A stretch of 64,000 nucleotides of DNA from NCBI GenBank assembly GCA_016936355.1, contig JAFGYB010000008.1, positions 106,354 to 170,353 of the forward strand. Reading direction: 5' to 3'. A program made the translations under genes and the position numbers. The DNA comes from Bacteroidales bacterium. GTDB taxonomy: Bacteria; Bacteroidota; Bacteroidia; Bacteroidales; F082. The notes under the pieces were generated by a model. That model was not told the DNA's origin. It ran no database searches and worked only from the letters and a program-made list of their open reading frames with translations. Below are positions 31,872 to 42,167 of this stretch, in pieces (within the stretch, counting starts at the first letter, position 1; each line of letters opens with the position of its first letter).

Positions 31872-34820
31872 ATGGCTGGATCAACAGAAACAACAAGATT
31901 AAGTAAAGCTGCCCGGGAATTCAATATCAGTATGAATACGATTATTGAATTTCTGACAAAGAAAGGCTATACTCTTGAGGCCAAGCCAAACACAAAGCTT
32001 GAACCTGAAATGTATGAGCTCCTGATCAATGAGTTCCAGAACGAAAAGAAGGTGAAGGAAATTGCCCATAAAAAAGGATTGGAATTTGTGGGCAAGGAAA
32101 CCATCAGTATTGAAGACAAAAAGGTTGAAAAAGAAGAAGAACCCGAAGAAGATTTTGAAAATGTTGACGAACTGATCATCAAATCCAGCACCGTCCATTT
32201 CCCTGAAAAGAAACAGGAAAAGCCTGCCGAACAAGTAACAGAACCTGAACCTGAACCCGAAGAACCCAAAAAAGAGATTCCGGTTAAAGAAGAAAAAAAG
32301 GAAGAACCAGTAGCTGAAGAGAAACCCAAGGTTGAAGAGAAAAAACCGGAACCCAAACCGGAAGAACAACCCAAAGCTCCGGAAGCCAAAGAGGAAACTA
32401 CCGAAACTCCTGAAGAAGAAGCAACAAAAGAAGGTGGGCTGAGAATTGTAGGCAATATTGACCTGGACAGCATGAATATGAAAACCAGGCCCAGCAGAAA
32501 AAGTAAAGAAGAAAAGAAAAAAGAAAAAGAAGCCAAAAAGCAACAAAACAAAAAAGAAGAGGTTAAAAAGACGGAGGAAAAACCAGTAACCAAAGAAACG
32601 GCCAAAGAAGAACCTCCCAAAGTACAGGAAACTCCACCGGAAGCTAAAAAAGAACAAAAGAAAGACGATAATTTTATTCCCACTAAAGTGGAAAAACTTT
32701 CCGGACCAAGAATTCTTGACAAAATTGAACTGCCTGATAATGAGAAAAAGAAAAAACCGGTGGCTTCCTCATCCAGTGCCGTTAAAAACAAAAAGAAACG
32801 GAAAAGAATTCATCCCGATAAAAAGACCCCTGAAAATACAGCAGGAGGCAAACACGATGGCAATGTAAAAGACAGAAAAAGACACAACAAAAGACAACCC
32901 ATCAAACAGGAGCCATCAGAGGAAGAAATCCAGAAACAAATCAAGGAAACACTGGCTCGTTTGTCTGCTCCCACCGGAAAATCAAAAGCCTCCAAATACA
33001 GGAGACAAAAAAGAGATAATATTTCACAGGCTCACGAGGAAGAACTGAAACAGCAGGAACAGGAAAAATCCATCCTGAAAGTTACCGAATTCCTTACAGC
33101 CAATGAACTGGCCAATATGATGAATATCAGCGTGAACGATATCATCAAGACCTGTATGCAACTGGGATTGTTCGTATCCATCAACCAAAGACTGGATGCC
33201 GAGACCATTTCGTTCCTGGCCGATGAATATGGTTTCACGGTAAAATTTGTGGATGTAGACGAACAGGAAGAACAGGAAGTGGAAGAAGAAGACGATCCGG
33301 CAGACCTGGTTGACAGAGCTCCTATCGTAACGGTGATGGGACACGTTGACCACGGTAAAACCAAGTTGCTCGACTACATTCGTAAAGCCAATGTGGTGGC
33401 CGGTGAAGCCGGGGGTATTACCCAGCACATTGGTGCTTATGAAGTAGCTACGGAAGCCGGGAAAAAGATCACCTTCCTCGACACACCGGGCCACGAAGCT
33501 TTTACAGCCATGCGTGCCCGTGGTGCCAAGATTACCGACGTTGCCATTATTGTGATTGCTGCTGACGACAGTGTGATGCCGCAGACCAAAGAGGCGATCA
33601 ACCATGCCCAGGCTGCCGGTGTACCCATTGTATTTGCCATTAACAAAGTGGATAAACCTACGGCCAACCCTGACAAGATCAAGGAACAACTGGCCAATAT
33701 GAATATTCTGGTGGAGGACTGGGGTGGTAAATTCCAATCTCAGGACATCTCTGCCATCACCGGACAGGGAATTTCTGAACTGTTAGATAAAGTTTTGCTT
33801 GAAGCTGAAATTCTGGAACTGAAAGCAAATCCCAATAAGTTTGCCAAAGGAACTGTAATTGAAGCCAGTTTGGATAAAGGTCGTGGTTATTTGACTCAGA
33901 TCCTGGTTCAAACCGGGACTTTGAAGAAAGGTGATGTTGTGGTAGCAGGTCCTATTTCCGGACGTGTTAAAGCCATGTTCAACGAACGCGCCAAACAGAT
34001 CGATAGTGCCGGTCCCAGCACACCTGTATTGTTGCTCGGTCTTACCGGAGCTCCGCAGGCCGGGGACACCTTCCAGGTAATGAAAGACGAAAAGGAAGCC
34101 AAACCCATCATCGCCAAACGGCAACAGCTGATGCGCGAACAGAGTATTCGTTCGCAGAAACACATTACGCTGGATGAAATCGGCCGAAGGATTGCCATTG
34201 GCGACTTCAAGGAACTGAACATTATTGTAAAAGGAGATGTGGACGGCTCGGTAGAAGCATTGAGCGATGCTTTACTGAAACTTTCCACCGAAGAAGTTCA
34301 GGTGAACATCATCCACAAAGCTGTGGGTGCCATCACCGAATCTGACATCCTGCTGGCCTCCGCTTCCGACGCTATTATCGTTGGGTTCCAGGTACGGCCT
34401 GTACCGCAGGCTCGTAAGCTGGCCGAAAAAGAACAAATCGACATCCGTCTGTATTCCATCATCTATCAGGCGACCGAAGAAATTGAAGCCGCCATTGAAG
34501 GGATGCTGGCACCGAAAATGGAAGAAAAGATCACCTGTAACCTGGAAATCAGAGAGACCTTTAAGATTACCAAGGTGGGAACCATTGCCGGATGTTACGT
34601 ATTGGATGGCAAGATCAACCGCAATACCAAAGTTCGCCTGATTCGTGACGGTATTGTGATCTACACCGGAATGCTGGGATCACTGAAACGATTCAAGGAC
34701 GACGTGAAAGAAGTGGCTTCCGGTTACGAATGCGGACTGAACATCGAAAACTTCAACGACATCAAAGTGGGTGACTACATCGAAGGCTTTGAGGAAGTGG
34801 AAGTTTCACGAAAAAAATAA
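31872..34820 (+). CDS. infB: Translation initiation factor IF-2
   Basis: 982 residues. It delivers initiator tRNA to the ribosome. An IF2 N-terminal helix-turn-helix domain at the start ([21 protein letters not shown]) precedes a long, highly charged Glu/Lys/Pro linker (~85-390) and a second IF2-N-like domain (~405-455). The G domain begins at 490 (GHVDHGKT), with DTPGHEAF and NKVDKP. The C-terminal beta-barrel and fMet-tRNA-binding domains end at VEVSRKK. The linker makes it long but typical for Bacteroidota. It has its own promoter box between nusA and infB and a strong terminator after it. Confidence 0.96.
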   Translation: MAGSTETTRLSKAAREFNISMNTIIEFLTKKGYTLEAKPNTKLEPEMYELLINEFQNEKKVKEIAHKKGLEFVGKETISIEDKKVEKEEEPEEDFENVDELIIKSSTVHFPEKKQEKPAEQVTEPEPEPEEPKKEIPVKEEKKEEPVAEEKPKVEEKKPEPKPEEQPKAPEAKEETTETPEEEATKEGGLRIVGNIDLDSMNMKTRPSRKSKEEKKKEKEAKKQQNKKEEVKKTEEKPVTKETAKEEPPKVQETPPEAKKEQKKDDNFIPTKVEKLSGPRILDKIELPDNEKKKKPVASSSSAVKNKKKRKRIHPDKKTPENTAGGKHDGNVKDRKRHNKRQPIKQEPSEEEIQKQIKETLARLSAPTGKSKASKYRRQKRDNISQAHEEELKQQEQEKSILKVTEFLTANELANMMNISVNDIIKTCMQLGLFVSINQRLDAETISFLADEYGFTVKFVDVDEQEEQEVEEEDDPADLVDRAPIVTVMGHVDHGKTKLLDYIRKANVVAGEAGGITQHIGAYEVATEAGKKITFLDTPGHEAFTAMRARGAKITDVAIIVIAADDSVMPQTKEAINHAQAAGVPIVFAINKVDKPTANPDKIKEQLANMNILVEDWGGKFQSQDISAITGQGISELLDKVLLEAEILELKANPNKFAKGTVIEASLDKGRGYLTQILVQTGTLKKGDVVVAGPISGRVKAMFNERAKQIDSAGPSTPVLLLGLTGAPQAGDTFQVMKDEKEAKPIIAKRQQLMREQSIRSQKHITLDEIGRRIAIGDFKELNIIVKGDVDGSVEALSDALLKLSTEEVQVNIIHKAVGAITESDILLASASDAIIVGFQVRPVPQARKLAEKEQIDIRLYSIIYQATEEIEAAIEGMLAPKMEEKITCNLEIRETFKITKVGTIAGCYVLDGKINRNTKVRLIRDGIVIYTGMLGSLKRFKDDVKEVASGYECGLNIENFNDIKVGDYIEGFEEVEVSRKK

Positions 34821-34835
34821 TGATCTCAATATTAA

Positions 34836-34871
34836 AAAAAGAGGCTCCCAAAAAGGAGCCTCTTTTTTTTT
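34836..34871. terminator. Bidirectional terminator between infB and the histidine kinase
   Basis: 8-bp GC-rich stem (34841-34848 with 34855-34862), flanked by an A run on the left and a T run on the right, so it works for both convergent genes. Confidence 0.9.
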
Positions 34872-34889
34872 ATCGGCAACAAGATTTTA

Positions 34890-36638
34890 TTATTCTTTTT
34901 TCAAGGTAAAATAAAAAGTACAACCTGTTTTCCCATCACTGTTTACACCAACCTCACCCCCCAGCTTATTCATGATACGACTGACGATAGAAAGTCCGAG
35001 CCCGTGTCCTGAAGTATTTTGGGCATGTCTCTCCAGGCGCAGGAACTCCTTAAAAAGAGAATCCATTTCTTCCTGTCCCAGGCCTTCACCATTATCCTTT
35101 ACCCAAAAACGAATACGATCCTTCTCCTGTTGGTCGGCTCCGACTTCTACAACCGGCGGCTTTCCTCCATATTTTACTCCATTGTTGATGTAATTAACCC
35201 AGACCTCTTCAATCCAGGGGGCATAGCCCAGAGCCTCCGGCCACTGTTGAGGCAATATGATTTTGGCATTGTATTCAGTAATGAAGTTATCCATTCGCTC
35301 CAAAACATTATCAATGACCTCACCCATATTCAGGGGCCGGCAGGGAACATTTTTTCTGCTCCGAACATCAGATAACAACAACAAGGCATCCACAATGCTC
35401 ATCATCTTTTCAGCCGCCTGACTAATATCCTGATAAGCTTTCATCATTTCATCTCCCGAAAGATCGCTGTTCTTCAACAGTTCAATGCGGGTCCATTGCC
35501 CGGCCAACGGACTTTTTAAATCATGGGCCACACTATGGGCAAACGCATTCAGTTCATCCAGTGTTTGTTTTAGTTCCGTTATCTCATACAGCATGACAAT
35601 GTTTCCGATGGTTTTATTACTACTGTTTACCAACGGTGTTTTTTGAATCTCAAAAATTCGTTTTCCGGGTTCTATGATCAGTTCAGATTTCATTTCGGCT
35701 TTCTTAGATTGCTCTGCCAAAAAATCATTCAGATCAGGAAGGACTTCAGAAACTGTTGCGCCCATTATTTCATTCTGGGTTTTGCCAAGGATGTTTTCCG
35801 AAGCAGGATTCATTTCCAGAATCCGCATTTTATTGTCAATAATGAATACCCCGATTCTCACATTCTTAAATACAAGGTGATGGGCTATGGGAACGATATC
35901 AAATAACTTATACCGCCATAGAAGTATTAAGGAAATAATGCCCGCCAAAACAAACGTAAGCGGTGTCGGATCGTAAGGCCCCAAAGGTTTCAGTCCTGCA
36001 ACATACAGTGCGTTGGGTAACAAAATAATGACCACCAGTAAAACGATCAGAAAATTCTGCATCCGAAAAAGTTTCGGTCGATAGAATATGCCCCATAGAA
36101 GCATGACCGAACCGATTATCAGGTTGAGATATGTGTATAAAACCCACATATAAAACCCAATGTTGTAAACTTTGGAAAACCGGATCAGGCCGTTCAATTC
36201 AGTAAGATGGTAAGATTGGTAAAAGAAACCGTGTTGTTTGAGTAACAATATCTGAACATAGGTGATCACGGGCATGATCGCCAGCAGCAGCATTGTTCGC
36301 TTTGACAGCCAGCGTTCGTTTTGAATAAATGAGATCACGAACGGCAGCCAGAAATAAACAGCCAGCATGCCCCCCAAATACTCAACCCGGACCATCACCA
36401 GCTTCCACTCCAGATCCGTGTTGAAGAAGCCCAACAGGTATCCCAATGACCAGATACTAATCCCTACAGACATCAAACTAAAATAGGTTGCGCCTCGTGC
36501 CGGACGCATTCTCCATCCAAGTACAGCAACCAAGAAGGCGATCAGAATGGCCAGCAGGTAAACAGGAAAAACAGGGGTGAGTTGCCACGAGTTCATATCC
36601 GAATAATTTGAAAGTACCCTTAAATCTTTGTTCAGCAT
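34890..36638 (-). CDS. Sensor histidine kinase with N-terminal 7TM-type membrane domain and PAS
   Basis: 582 residues; an ATG at 36596 (MNSWQLTPVF) is an alternative start just before the first helix. About seven hydrophobic segments (residues 20-245) resemble the histidine-kinase 7TM sensor domain. A PAS domain follows (~258-365, VRIGVFIIDNKMRILEMNPASENIL). The phospho-acceptor His lies in FAHSVAHDLKSPLAG. The ATPase domain has the N box (WVNYINNGVKYGG), G1 (VKDNGEGLG) and G2 (SGHGLGLSIV). No response regulator is adjacent, so it is an orphan kinase. The signal is unknown. Confidence 0.9.
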   Translation of the reverse strand: MLNKDLRVLSNYSDMNSWQLTPVFPVYLLAILIAFLVAVLGWRMRPARGATYFSLMSVGISIWSLGYLLGFFNTDLEWKLVMVRVEYLGGMLAVYFWLPFVISFIQNERWLSKRTMLLLAIMPVITYVQILLLKQHGFFYQSYHLTELNGLIRFSKVYNIGFYMWVLYTYLNLIIGSVMLLWGIFYRPKLFRMQNFLIVLLVVIILLPNALYVAGLKPLGPYDPTPLTFVLAGIISLILLWRYKLFDIVPIAHHLVFKNVRIGVFIIDNKMRILEMNPASENILGKTQNEIMGATVSEVLPDLNDFLAEQSKKAEMKSELIIEPGKRIFEIQKTPLVNSSNKTIGNIVMLYEITELKQTLDELNAFAHSVAHDLKSPLAGQWTRIELLKNSDLSGDEMMKAYQDISQAAEKMMSIVDALLLLSDVRSRKNVPCRPLNMGEVIDNVLERMDNFITEYNAKIILPQQWPEALGYAPWIEEVWVNYINNGVKYGGKPPVVEVGADQQEKDRIRFWVKDNGEGLGQEEMDSLFKEFLRLERHAQNTSGHGLGLSIVSRIMNKLGGEVGVNSDGKTGCTFYFTLKKE

Positions 36639-36761
36639 TTAGCCCGCATACCTTACTATGCAGGCATTTTATCCATACATTTCTGTAGGAAACAGCAGTG
36701 AAGTTACAAATTTTATTCTTTTCCGGAATATAAAATGGAAAACGAAAATCGGAATTTTCTA

Positions 36762-36792
36762 CAAAAAAAAAGCCGGCCCCAAAGGACCGGCT
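36762..36792 (-). terminator. Terminator after gapA
   Basis: 9-bp stem (36771-36779 with 36784-36792, one wobble) followed on the minus strand by nine U residues. Confidence 0.85.
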
Positions 36793-36833
36793 TCAACAAA
36801 TTAACCAATATTAACCTCTACGATAATTGCATT

Positions 36834-37841
36834 TTATCCTAACATTTTTTCCATCAGGTCGACCACGCGGGTAGAATAACCCCATTCGTTGTCGTACCAG
36901 GAAAGAACTTTTACGGTTTTTCCCTGAACCATCAGAGCATCGGCATCGTAAATAGAAGAGTGATTGTTGTGGATCACATCAACCGAAACGATGGGATCTT
37001 CGCAGTATTCCAGAATGCCTTTCATGGGGCCTTCAGCTGCTTCTTTCATGGCTTTGTTTACTTCGTCTTTGGTGACTTCGCGTTTCAGGTTTACCACCAG
37101 GTCAACCAGTGATCCGGTGGGGGTAGGAACACGGATGGCCATACCGTCCAAACGACCGTTCAGTTCGGGAATCACTTTACCTACAGCCTTGGCAGCACCG
37201 GTAGTGGTAGGAATCTGTGAGACGGCTGCAGAACGGGCCCGGCGTAAATCCGAATGAGGTGCATCCAGAATGCTCTGGTCGTTGGTATATGAGTGAACCG
37301 TGGTCATCAAACCGTTTTCAATACCGAAATGATCGTTCAGCACCTTGGCAATGGGTGCCAGACAGTTGGTGGTACAACTAGCGTTGGAAACACACTGGTC
37401 TTCATCACGAAGCATGTCGTCGTTTACACCCAAAACAATCATATTGTCAATCTGATCCTTGGCGGGAACGGTCAGAATCACTTTCTTGGCACCATTTTTC
37501 AGGTGATCGCCGTATCCCCCTTTGTTGCTTTCGCGGGAACGGAAAATACCGGTAGATTCAACCACTACATCAGGGGTCTGAGCCCACTTGATGTCGATGG
37601 GTGAACGTTCGGCAGTGATCGGAATAGCTACACCATTCACAATAATACTGTTTTCATCATAATCAACGGTTCCGTTGAATTTTCCCTGTGTTGAGTCGTA
37701 TTTGAGTAAGTGAGCCAGGGTTTTGGTATCGGTCAGGTCGTTGATACCCACTACTTCCAGGTTGTTTCTTTCAAGAGCAATTTTGAACACGTTTCGGCCA
37801 ATGCGGCCAAATCCGTTGATTCCAATTTTGATTTTTGACAT
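36834..37841 (-). CDS. gapA: Glyceraldehyde-3-phosphate dehydrogenase, type I
   Basis: 335 residues. Converts glyceraldehyde 3-phosphate to 1,3-bisphosphoglycerate with NAD. N-terminal Rossmann motif INGFGRIGRNVFKIAL, catalytic Cys156 in SNASCTTNCLAP, and the closing WYDNEWGYSTRVVDL. The length is standard. Aspartate in INDLTD at the end of the second strand is consistent with NAD rather than NADP preference. Own promoter (TATTTTTG at 37919-37926, minus) and terminator. It is divergent from the PPDK-like gene, with promoter boxes that face each other. Confidence 0.97.
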   Translation of the reverse strand: MSKIKIGINGFGRIGRNVFKIALERNNLEVVGINDLTDTKTLAHLLKYDSTQGKFNGTVDYDENSIIVNGVAIPITAERSPIDIKWAQTPDVVVESTGIFRSRESNKGGYGDHLKNGAKKVILTVPAKDQIDNMIVLGVNDDMLRDEDQCVSNASCTTNCLAPIAKVLNDHFGIENGLMTTVHSYTNDQSILDAPHSDLRRARSAAVSQIPTTTGAAKAVGKVIPELNGRLDGMAIRVPTPTGSLVDLVVNLKREVTKDEVNKAMKEAAEGPMKGILEYCEDPIVSVDVIHNNHSSIYDADALMVQGKTVKVLSWYDNEWGYSTRVVDLMEKMLG

Positions 37842-37890
37842 GATACTGTGTTTTAATTTATTTTCAAGTACTCTATTTCAGTTTAAGCAC

Positions 37891-37898
37891 TAACTTTG
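37891..37898 (+). promoter_or_regulatory. -7 box for the PPDK-like gene
   Basis: TAACTTTG, exact TAnnTTTG, 68 bp before the ATG at 37967. It lies to the left of the gapA box on the other strand, so the two predicted transcripts would overlap by about 10 nt at their 5' ends. Confidence 0.45.
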
Positions 37899-37918
37899 TA
37901 TTCATTGCATTGAATAGG

Positions 37919-37926
37919 CAAAAATA
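37919..37926 (-). promoter_or_regulatory. -7 box for gapA
   Basis: TATTTTTG on the minus strand, exact TAnnTTTG, 77 bp before the gapA ATG. Confidence 0.5.
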
Positions 37927-37966
37927 CTGATAAAAAAATTTGAAAATACCGAACGCGGAGGGGCCC

Positions 37967-40900
37967 ATGGACAAAAAATTCCAATCGAAAGCACTCGAAG
38001 CCAACCTGGCGGAAACACGATATAAAGACATTAAAATACCCCCTGATTTTCAGGAGTTTATAAATCTGTCTAAAAAGTACTACGGAATTCACAAACGCGC
38101 AAACGATTGCATAATAGAATATCAGCACCCTTTTTCCAATAAAAAATTTGTGGTGGAGGAGTTGCGGAAGATTTTGATTGCCGATTATTGGTTTTATATC
38201 GGACTGGAATTCCCCGATAAGGCTTTCGCCATACCGGTGTCGCTGTTGCAGAACCTGCTGGCTGACAGCAAAACCGAAAAAGCATTAAAGGTATTCATTC
38301 TCAATACTTTGCTTGAATTTACACACACCTTGTTCAAAGAAAAAAAAGACTATACCGATACCATTCTGCGGTGCTGTCGTGTGATGAAAAACGGGCTGGA
38401 ACAAAACAAGGTGAGCTATATTCAGGCATCCCGTTATTTCAGGAAATACCTGAAAGATATATCGGATTCTTCACAGTTTGCTGCCAATGCGTTTGAACTG
38501 ACCCGAAATATTTATGCCGCATCCATCGAATTCTGGGAACACTCGACCCATACAGATCAATGGATGAAACAGAAAAAATCCATCCTGAAAGCCGATCCCG
38601 AAGTGTTGGATCAGGAAATTGGCAACGGTTATTTCAACCAACTGAACGAGCTGCTGCAACAACAACAAAACTGGGATCAACTGACGGAAAATGTCCCGGA
38701 CTACGACGACATTGCCGAGCATTTTTCCCGGGCCATTGATTTATTCCCCAGTTTCATTGAGAAATTCTATTTCACCTTTTACCTGCTGCAACTGGACGGA
38801 ATGGCCGACCACAAAGAAAGACTCATCTGGACTCTCAACAAAATGCTGGTTCAGACCATGGACGAAATAGAGGAAGACAATCTGGAGGAATTTATTGATC
38901 ATGTGTTTGATTATGCAGAAGGGCTGAGAAAAGAACATGCTTCTTCGGTTCTGGACATTTTGCTGACAGTAGGCAAAAAGGTCATTGATTTGGATCCCAG
39001 TGAGAAAAAGAAACTGGTCCGCTACACCGAAAGTAAACTGATCGAATTCGGGTTTGAAACACCCGGCACTGTTTACGTGAATGAAGACTGGCAGCTGCAC
39101 ATCAACGAAAACCACATCAAGAACATCCGGGTGTGGCTGGAGCTCATCGAATATTCACAATCGGAAATGGAGAAACTGCTTTCGGCTCTTATTGTGAACC
39201 TGAAGCTGGGGGGCATTTTCATCAGCGACACCGACCTGTTCCAGCGGGAGATCACCAAAATCCTCAATTCGAACATCGCTCCTTTTTACAAAAAGGTGAA
39301 ACAGCTGACCCGGATTTTCCCGGTATATTTCAATGAGATCGGTGCCGAAGGAGAGATCCGGAAAGTAACCACCACCATGGATGAAACCTCCAAACGCGAA
39401 GACAAACTGATCCACTTTCTGCGCAAACAGGTTCATACCGAAAGCAACAATACACTGATCGATCTGACCCGTAGGATTTTCCGTTTCTGGTACAATGGAA
39501 ATCTGGAAGAGCTGCGCGATATCCTTCCTAAAAACGTGTACGACAGCATCGATCTGAAAGGACGCTGGTATGCTCCGGTACACAAAATGGTGAAGGAGAT
39601 GACGGAAAGAGCCGGTTTGTCATCGGATAGACTGCTGGCCATGGATGCGGAACCTTTCGAGGCCATCCTGTCTCAGCTTAAAAAAGCCAACAACGAGGAC
39701 CGGGAAAGACTGCGTGACATTCGGGATTTGTATGCCTACCTGAAAGAGAAATACTCTTTTGAAACGGTAAACATCATCCATTTGCTGAAGCGTTTTTCTT
39801 ACATCCCCGATGATAAAATAGTGAAACTGGAAGCAGCGTTGGAAAAAGAAGACATCGAAGCATCACTGAAGCTGATCTATCATTTCATGAATCAGCTGAA
39901 GGAAATAATTTTCGACAGCAAATCAAGTGAGGCTTGGGAAAACATCTACCACAAACGCCACATTGCCATTGGAATTCCTTCCATGTATGGCGTGTACCGT
40001 GAACCCAAATTTGAGGCGCTGGGACTGACATTCAGACTGGAAAAAGTTGCCACCCGGCTCATGGAAAAAGTAGTACAGCATATCAACCTCAACTACATTT
40101 CTGGAAAAACACTGAAAGAAATTTACGGGATTCTGGATTTTTTCAGGGAAGGACTGGAGCTGGACGGGATCACCAACCAGAGCTTCAATTCCAACCTGCT
40201 GATGCTGAAATACAGTTTGGTGTCGCAAAGTTTTTCGTTTGATCAGTACATCAATATTTTCCAGTTTATTGCCGATGATGTTAAGAAAACGCTGATCAAG
40301 TACTTCCTGAAAACCTATGAAGTACCGCTGAAAATTATTGTCCCTCAACTTTTTGATAAGGAAAATCAACTGACTCCAAAACAGAAACACGAGCTCATCA
40401 ACAAAAAATCGGAAGAATTTTACCGGACAATTATTTCCGAAGCGTTCCTGATGCAACCCTTGGATAACTTTATCTTAAAGATTGTGGAATCGTTGCGGCA
40501 GATGGCCGATCACCTCCCCCAGGAGATGATCAAGGAGATCATGTCGTACAATTCGGACCTCATCATAGCCCGTTTGGCCCGGGCCAATCCCAGTCTGGAT
40601 AACCAGGTATTTCTGGGATCCAAGGCCTACCACCTGAAAATTCTGCGCATGGCGGGATTTCCGGTGCCCCCCGGTTTTGTGCTCACCACTGAAGCGTTCC
40701 GACGACATCAGGCCATTACAGGCCACGAGGAGCTGCGAAAGGAAATGTACCGCATGATCCGCGATCACCTTACTTTGGTTGAAAAAGTGACCCACAAGGA
40801 ATTCGGCAATCCGAAAAATCCGCTGTTGCTTTCGGTTCGGTCAGGTACTGCCATTTCCATGCCCGGTGCCATGGACACCCTGCTGAATGTAGGAATGAAC

Positions 40901-42091
40901 GACGAAATCACTGAAAGCCTCAGCAAGATGAAAGGATTTGAGTGGTCGGCCTGGGATTCCTACCGTCGTCTTTTGCAAAGCTGGGGCATGGCCTATGGTC
41001 TGACGCGAGATGAATTTGATGCCATTATTAATCGTTTCAAACTGGAATACAAGGTGGACCAAAAGGGTAACTTTACACCTGCCACCATGAAAAAACTGGC
41101 CTTTGCCTACAAGCAAAAACTGGCCGATGCACAAATCTATTTTGAGGAAGATGTATTCAAACAACTGATTACCATTATCAATCTGGTCATTGAATCGTGG
41201 TCTTCCAAACGGGCCATCGTTTACCGTGAACACCTGCAGATTGCCGATGAATGGGGAACAGCTGTCATCGTACAGCAGATGATTTTCGGAAACATGAAAA
41301 GCAGTTCGGGCAGTGGAGTGGTGTTTACACAACATCCAAAAAATCCCCGGCAAAGCGTTCATTTATACGGTGATTTCACATTCCAGAGCCAGGGTGAGGA
41401 CATTGTTGCCGGTTTGGTTAAACCCTATGCCGTAAGCAGATCGCAACTGTCAGATGCCGAAAAAAACCAGGTGACTTTGGAGGAAATGTATCCGGAACTG
41501 TACAAGCAGCTTTATGAAATTGCTGTGGAGCTAACCGAGGATCTGGGATACAACCCGCAGGAAATCGAATTCACCTTTGAATCAGAACATCCGGAAGACC
41601 TGTACATACTCCAAATCCGCGACATGGACATGGCAACCTTTCACACCTCTCACCGGTTTGCAAAACCCATGAACAAAATGAAACTTTCCGGAAGAGGCAT
41701 TGGTATTGGAGGCGGAGCCCTCAACGGTCGGGTCGCCATCGACATGCACGACATCGAACTCCTGCATGAAAAATATCCGAATGAATCCGTGGTACTGATC
41801 CGTCCTGATACCGTTCCCGATGACATCGGTATGATTTTCGAGGCAGACGCCCTGCTGACAGCCAAAGGCGGCGCTACATCACATGCTGCGGTTACAGCCG
41901 TACGACTCGGAAAAACGTCGGTAGTAAATTGCACCGGCCTGCTGGTTTATGAAAAAGAGAAATACTGTCAGCTCAACAAGGATGTCTATCGTGTTGGTGA
42001 CAAAATCTCATTGGACGGTCATTTAGGCAATATTTACAAGGGACATACCAAAATAGAGACCGGTGAAGAACCCATTGAGTTTCACTTATAA
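37967..42091 (+). CDS. PPDK-like protein: large novel N-terminus, ATP-binding domain and phosphohistidine domain, no PEP barrel
   Basis: 1374 residues from the ATG at 37967, preceded by GGAGG with 5-bp spacing. Residues 1-870 are mostly helical and match no family I know. A PPDK-type nucleotide-binding domain starts near 875 (LGSKAYHLKILRMAGFPVPPG), with SVRSGTAISMPGAMDTLLNVG and YILQIRDMD. The swivelling phosphohistidine domain carries GGATSHAAV with His1306. The chain stops soon after, so the PEP/pyruvate-binding TIM barrel of true PPDK is missing. It could phosphorylate another acceptor using ATP through a histidine intermediate, possibly one bound by the N-terminal region. Acceptor unknown. 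Confidence 0.85.
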   Translation: MDKKFQSKALEANLAETRYKDIKIPPDFQEFINLSKKYYGIHKRANDCIIEYQHPFSNKKFVVEELRKILIADYWFYIGLEFPDKAFAIPVSLLQNLLADSKTEKALKVFILNTLLEFTHTLFKEKKDYTDTILRCCRVMKNGLEQNKVSYIQASRYFRKYLKDISDSSQFAANAFELTRNIYAASIEFWEHSTHTDQWMKQKKSILKADPEVLDQEIGNGYFNQLNELLQQQQNWDQLTENVPDYDDIAEHFSRAIDLFPSFIEKFYFTFYLLQLDGMADHKERLIWTLNKMLVQTMDEIEEDNLEEFIDHVFDYAEGLRKEHASSVLDILLTVGKKVIDLDPSEKKKLVRYTESKLIEFGFETPGTVYVNEDWQLHINENHIKNIRVWLELIEYSQSEMEKLLSALIVNLKLGGIFISDTDLFQREITKILNSNIAPFYKKVKQLTRIFPVYFNEIGAEGEIRKVTTTMDETSKREDKLIHFLRKQVHTESNNTLIDLTRRIFRFWYNGNLEELRDILPKNVYDSIDLKGRWYAPVHKMVKEMTERAGLSSDRLLAMDAEPFEAILSQLKKANNEDRERLRDIRDLYAYLKEKYSFETVNIIHLLKRFSYIPDDKIVKLEAALEKEDIEASLKLIYHFMNQLKEIIFDSKSSEAWENIYHKRHIAIGIPSMYGVYREPKFEALGLTFRLEKVATRLMEKVVQHINLNYISGKTLKEIYGILDFFREGLELDGITNQSFNSNLLMLKYSLVSQSFSFDQYINIFQFIADDVKKTLIKYFLKTYEVPLKIIVPQLFDKENQLTPKQKHELINKKSEEFYRTIISEAFLMQPLDNFILKIVESLRQMADHLPQEMIKEIMSYNSDLIIARLARANPSLDNQVFLGSKAYHLKILRMAGFPVPPGFVLTTEAFRRHQAITGHEELRKEMYRMIRDHLTLVEKVTHKEFGNPKNPLLLSVRSGTAISMPGAMDTLLNVGMNDEITESLSKMKGFEWSAWDSYRRLLQSWGMAYGLTRDEFDAIINRFKLEYKVDQKGNFTPATMKKLAFAYKQKLADAQIYFEEDVFKQLITIINLVIESWSSKRAIVYREHLQIADEWGTAVIVQQMIFGNMKSSSGSGVVFTQHPKNPRQSVHLYGDFTFQSQGEDIVAGLVKPYAVSRSQLSDAEKNQVTLEEMYPELYKQLYEIAVELTEDLGYNPQEIEFTFESEHPEDLYILQIRDMDMATFHTSHRFAKPMNKMKLSGRGIGIGGGALNGRVAIDMHDIELLHEKYPNESVVLIRPDTVPDDIGMIFEADALLTAKGGATSHAAVTAVRLGKTSVVNCTGLLVYEKEKYCQLNKDVYRVGDKISLDGHLGNIYKGHTKIETGEEPIEFHL

Positions 42092-42153
42092 TCGGTAAAA
42101 AAATTTCCTTTAGTTGTCGCTCTTCAGGGATACAAAATGACTGTTTTTTATCG

Positions 42154-42161
42154 TATTTTTG
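42154..42161 (+). promoter_or_regulatory. -7 box for lepA
   Basis: TATTTTTG, exact TAnnTTTG, 6 bp before the ATG at 42168. A transcript from it would be leaderless or nearly so. Confidence 0.5.
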
Positions 42162-42167
42162 CCGCCT

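Noticed and set aside
31899..32791. Phe-rich and Ser-rich minus-strand frames opposite the infB linker
   Set aside because: They mirror the Lys/Glu-rich repeat codons of the IF-2 linker and look like low-complexity artefacts.
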